Source of the DNA: Acidobacteriota bacterium
GTDB taxonomy: Bacteria; Acidobacteriota; Terriglobia; 20CM-2-55-15
Length of the DNA: 5,764 nucleotides
NCBI GenBank assembly: GCA_003223895.1
Contig: QHXD01000395.1
Span: 1-5,764 of the forward strand
Direction of reading: 5' to 3'
Positions 5,745-5,764 of the stretch are shown here, piece by piece; within the stretch, counting starts at the first letter, position 1; each line of letters opens with the position of its first letter. The notes beneath the pieces are model-generated. The model did not search any database. It was given only the letters and a program-made list of their open reading frames with translations, and was not told the DNA's origin. Made by a program: the position numbers and the translations under genes.

Positions 5745-5764
5745 AAATCCGAAATCCGAAATCT
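5745..5764. repeat. 7-nt tandem repeat AAATCCG at the right edge
   Basis: AAATCCG occurs at 5745-5751 and 5752-5758, and a third copy begins at 5759 (AAATCT) and meets the window end. It sits 36 bases after the fusion gene's stop. The array may continue beyond the window. No hairpin with a T-run, and so no clear terminator, is visible between 5710 and 5764. Confidence 0.55.

Overview
The window comes from a GC-rich bacterial genome. The likely source is a soil or environmental bacterium. An Acidobacteriota-like lineage would fit the tandem copies of a secreted protein family and the dispersed palindromic repeats, but the sequence does not prove the phylum. No plasmid, phage or transposase gene, tRNA or rRNA is visible.

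Left part (1-1335, minus strand): two tandem paralogues encode secreted proteins of a conserved family whose function I do not know. The upstream copy (481-1335, 284 aa) is complete. The downstream copy (404 to the left edge) is cut by the window after 134 residues. Both have a signal peptide ending AFA|QVD and share the same ribosome-binding leader.

Middle (1336-1604): the gap between the divergent genes holds a perfect 37-bp inverted repeat with a 9-nt internal period. An AraC-family regulator gene (1605-2525, plus strand) follows.

Right part (2632-5709, plus strand): this is a hydroquinone ring-cleavage module. hapC encodes the small subunit of the two-subunit hydroquinone 1,2-dioxygenase (HapCD/PnpCD type). 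A REP-like 29-bp inverted repeat follows, and then one uninterrupted 820-codon ORF. That ORF joins the full catalytic large subunit (HapD-like, about residues 1-328) to a full aldehyde dehydrogenase (about 335-820). The dehydrogenase is most simply read as the next enzyme of the pathway, 4-hydroxymuconic semialdehyde dehydrogenase (HapE). Together the genes would convert hydroquinone to 4-hydroxymuconic semialdehyde and then to maleylacetate. Maleylacetate reductase and the upstream source of hydroquinone are not in the window.

The main finding is the HapD-HapE fusion. All expected iron ligands are present in the first half and all expected ALDH catalytic residues in the second. Codon choice changes sharply at the junction: hapC and the HapD half favour GTG for valine, while the ALDH half and the AraC gene do not. 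This suggests that segments of different history were joined.
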